Assembly (NCBI GenBank): GCA_021234155.1
Contig: JAJEKV010000012.1
Location: forward strand, 9,948,448 to 10,012,447
DNA from: Isoetes taiwanensis
Taxonomy: Eukaryota; Streptophyta; Lycopodiopsida; Isoetales; Isoetaceae
DNA length: 64,000 bases
Direction: 5' to 3'
This document shows, in pieces, positions 63,434 to 64,000 of this stretch (within the stretch, counting starts at the first letter, position 1; every line of letters begins with the position of its first letter). The notes beneath the pieces were generated by a model, which saw nothing but the letters and a program-made list of their open reading frames with translations, did no database searches and had not been told where the DNA came from. The translations under genes were made by a program, and so were the position numbers.

Positions 63434-64000
63434 GGGTTTTTACGTCCACGGGAACCCAATAGGTTATGGGACGACACATGCAAGGGCAACAACCCATCTA
63501 AAACCTGGGGACTAGGCCCCATCACCACACAATAACCAAATATTAAAAGACTACCAAAAAGAAGATAATTCTAATGTTAGTGGTAATTTTGTGCTTCTAA
63601 AATTATCTAGGCATAGCCAATTCAAGTATTGGAAGGCCATTGGTCTAGAATAATTGATGCGCCTCCCCTGTGGTAACTGCCCATTTCTTTTGCAGGCGGG
63701 CTGCCAAGCTTCTCGATCAACTCTTAGGGAGACTAATCCCAGTAATCGTTGGGAACTCCAAGAGTTCGCAGTGTGGGTGGTAGATCGCTGGCCCTTCCCT
63801 ATTGTTTTGGGAAGCTTGCATATTAATCCGTGACAGCTAGTTGTGTTGTTCTGTACTACACCTGTCACTATATGGTCAGGTGGATGGAAGATTTGCATCC
63901 TACCATGCACTACACTAGAACCACCATTTTGCTGTATGTCCCTCATTCGTGCAAGCTTTTGTCAGCATGATTCTTGCTGCAGAAGTGGTGAGGTCGTAGC
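63434..64000 (-). mobile_element. 3' part of a LINE-like retroposon, continuing beyond the window
   Basis: The body matches 1795-2130 in order: GGTTATGGGAC, TTGGAAGGCCATTGGTCTAG and AACTGCCCATTTCTT. A minus-strand frame (63551-63946) of 131 codons stays open and includes PMAFQYLNWLCLDNFRSTKL, similar to the broken first copy. No RT domain is inside the window. Confidence 0.55.

Overview
The window looks like repeat-rich nuclear DNA of a land plant (streptophyte). It is dominated by Ty3/gypsy LTR retrotransposons of two kinds, has LINE 3' ends at both edges, and contains intron-like splice signals and plant-style TATA and polyadenylation signals. There is no sign of prokaryotic gene organisation. 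The species cannot be named from the sequence alone.

Layout. 1-3905: mostly non-coding DNA, a minus-strand LINE 3' end (about 1764-2400) and perhaps the far end of a disrupted host gene. 3906-15005: element E1, a full-length 11.1 kb minus-strand gypsy element with TSD TAGTA. It has gag with three CCHC knuckles, protease, RT, RNase H and integrase, then a very long extra ORF whose last 57 codons lie in the 3' LTR, plus a small ORF on the opposite strand. 15011-16999: exons of a minus-strand gene resembling DUF7869-type proteins. 17005-43441: element E2, a second copy of the E1 family (TSD ATGAC) that landed in that same gene and was itself hit twice. Chromovirus E3 (18435-31771, plus strand, TSD GTCTT) sits in its extra ORF. 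The small non-autonomous LTR element E4 (35487-38349, plus strand, TSD GGCCC) sits in its RNase H region. 43447-44900: the other side of the gene. 44900-50195: about five tandem units of about 1.09 kb. 49936-59700: a segmental duplication arranged A-B-C-B'-A' that carries two copies of a small spliced-looking gene. 59700-64000: AT-rich and pyrimidine-rich DNA, palindromic 17-mers, a pol fragment and a second LINE 3' end.

Most notable system. Between its 5' LTR and its gag, the chromovirus E3 carries a complete histone H3 fold (21651-22025, by hand about 56% identical to plant H3 over 89 residues, with several CENH3-like residues). It is preceded by an ORF whose N-terminus reproduces the first nine residues of the mature H3 tail exactly (ARTKQTARK) ahead of a long acidic region. 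This gene and a second, unrecognised acidic gene each have their own pair of about 67-bp palindromes, a TATA box and an AATAAA signal. The E3 integrase ends in a chromodomain, the module class that reads methylated H3 tails. An element that encodes both a chromodomain and an H3-like protein suggests self-targeting or chromatin mimicry.

Second system. E1 and E2 both carry, antisense to pol and the extra ORF, a small Cys-rich ORF with its own conserved CCAAT/ACGT/TATA promoter. Between the two copies, 20 codon differences are synonymous and only 2 are not, over about 62 codons, which is strong evidence that it is translated.

Caution. Differences between duplicate copies (LTR pairs, array units, B/B') cluster at CTG, CAG and related sites and are often indels. 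Some frameshifts called here may therefore be base-calling artefacts at methylated CHG sites rather than real decay.
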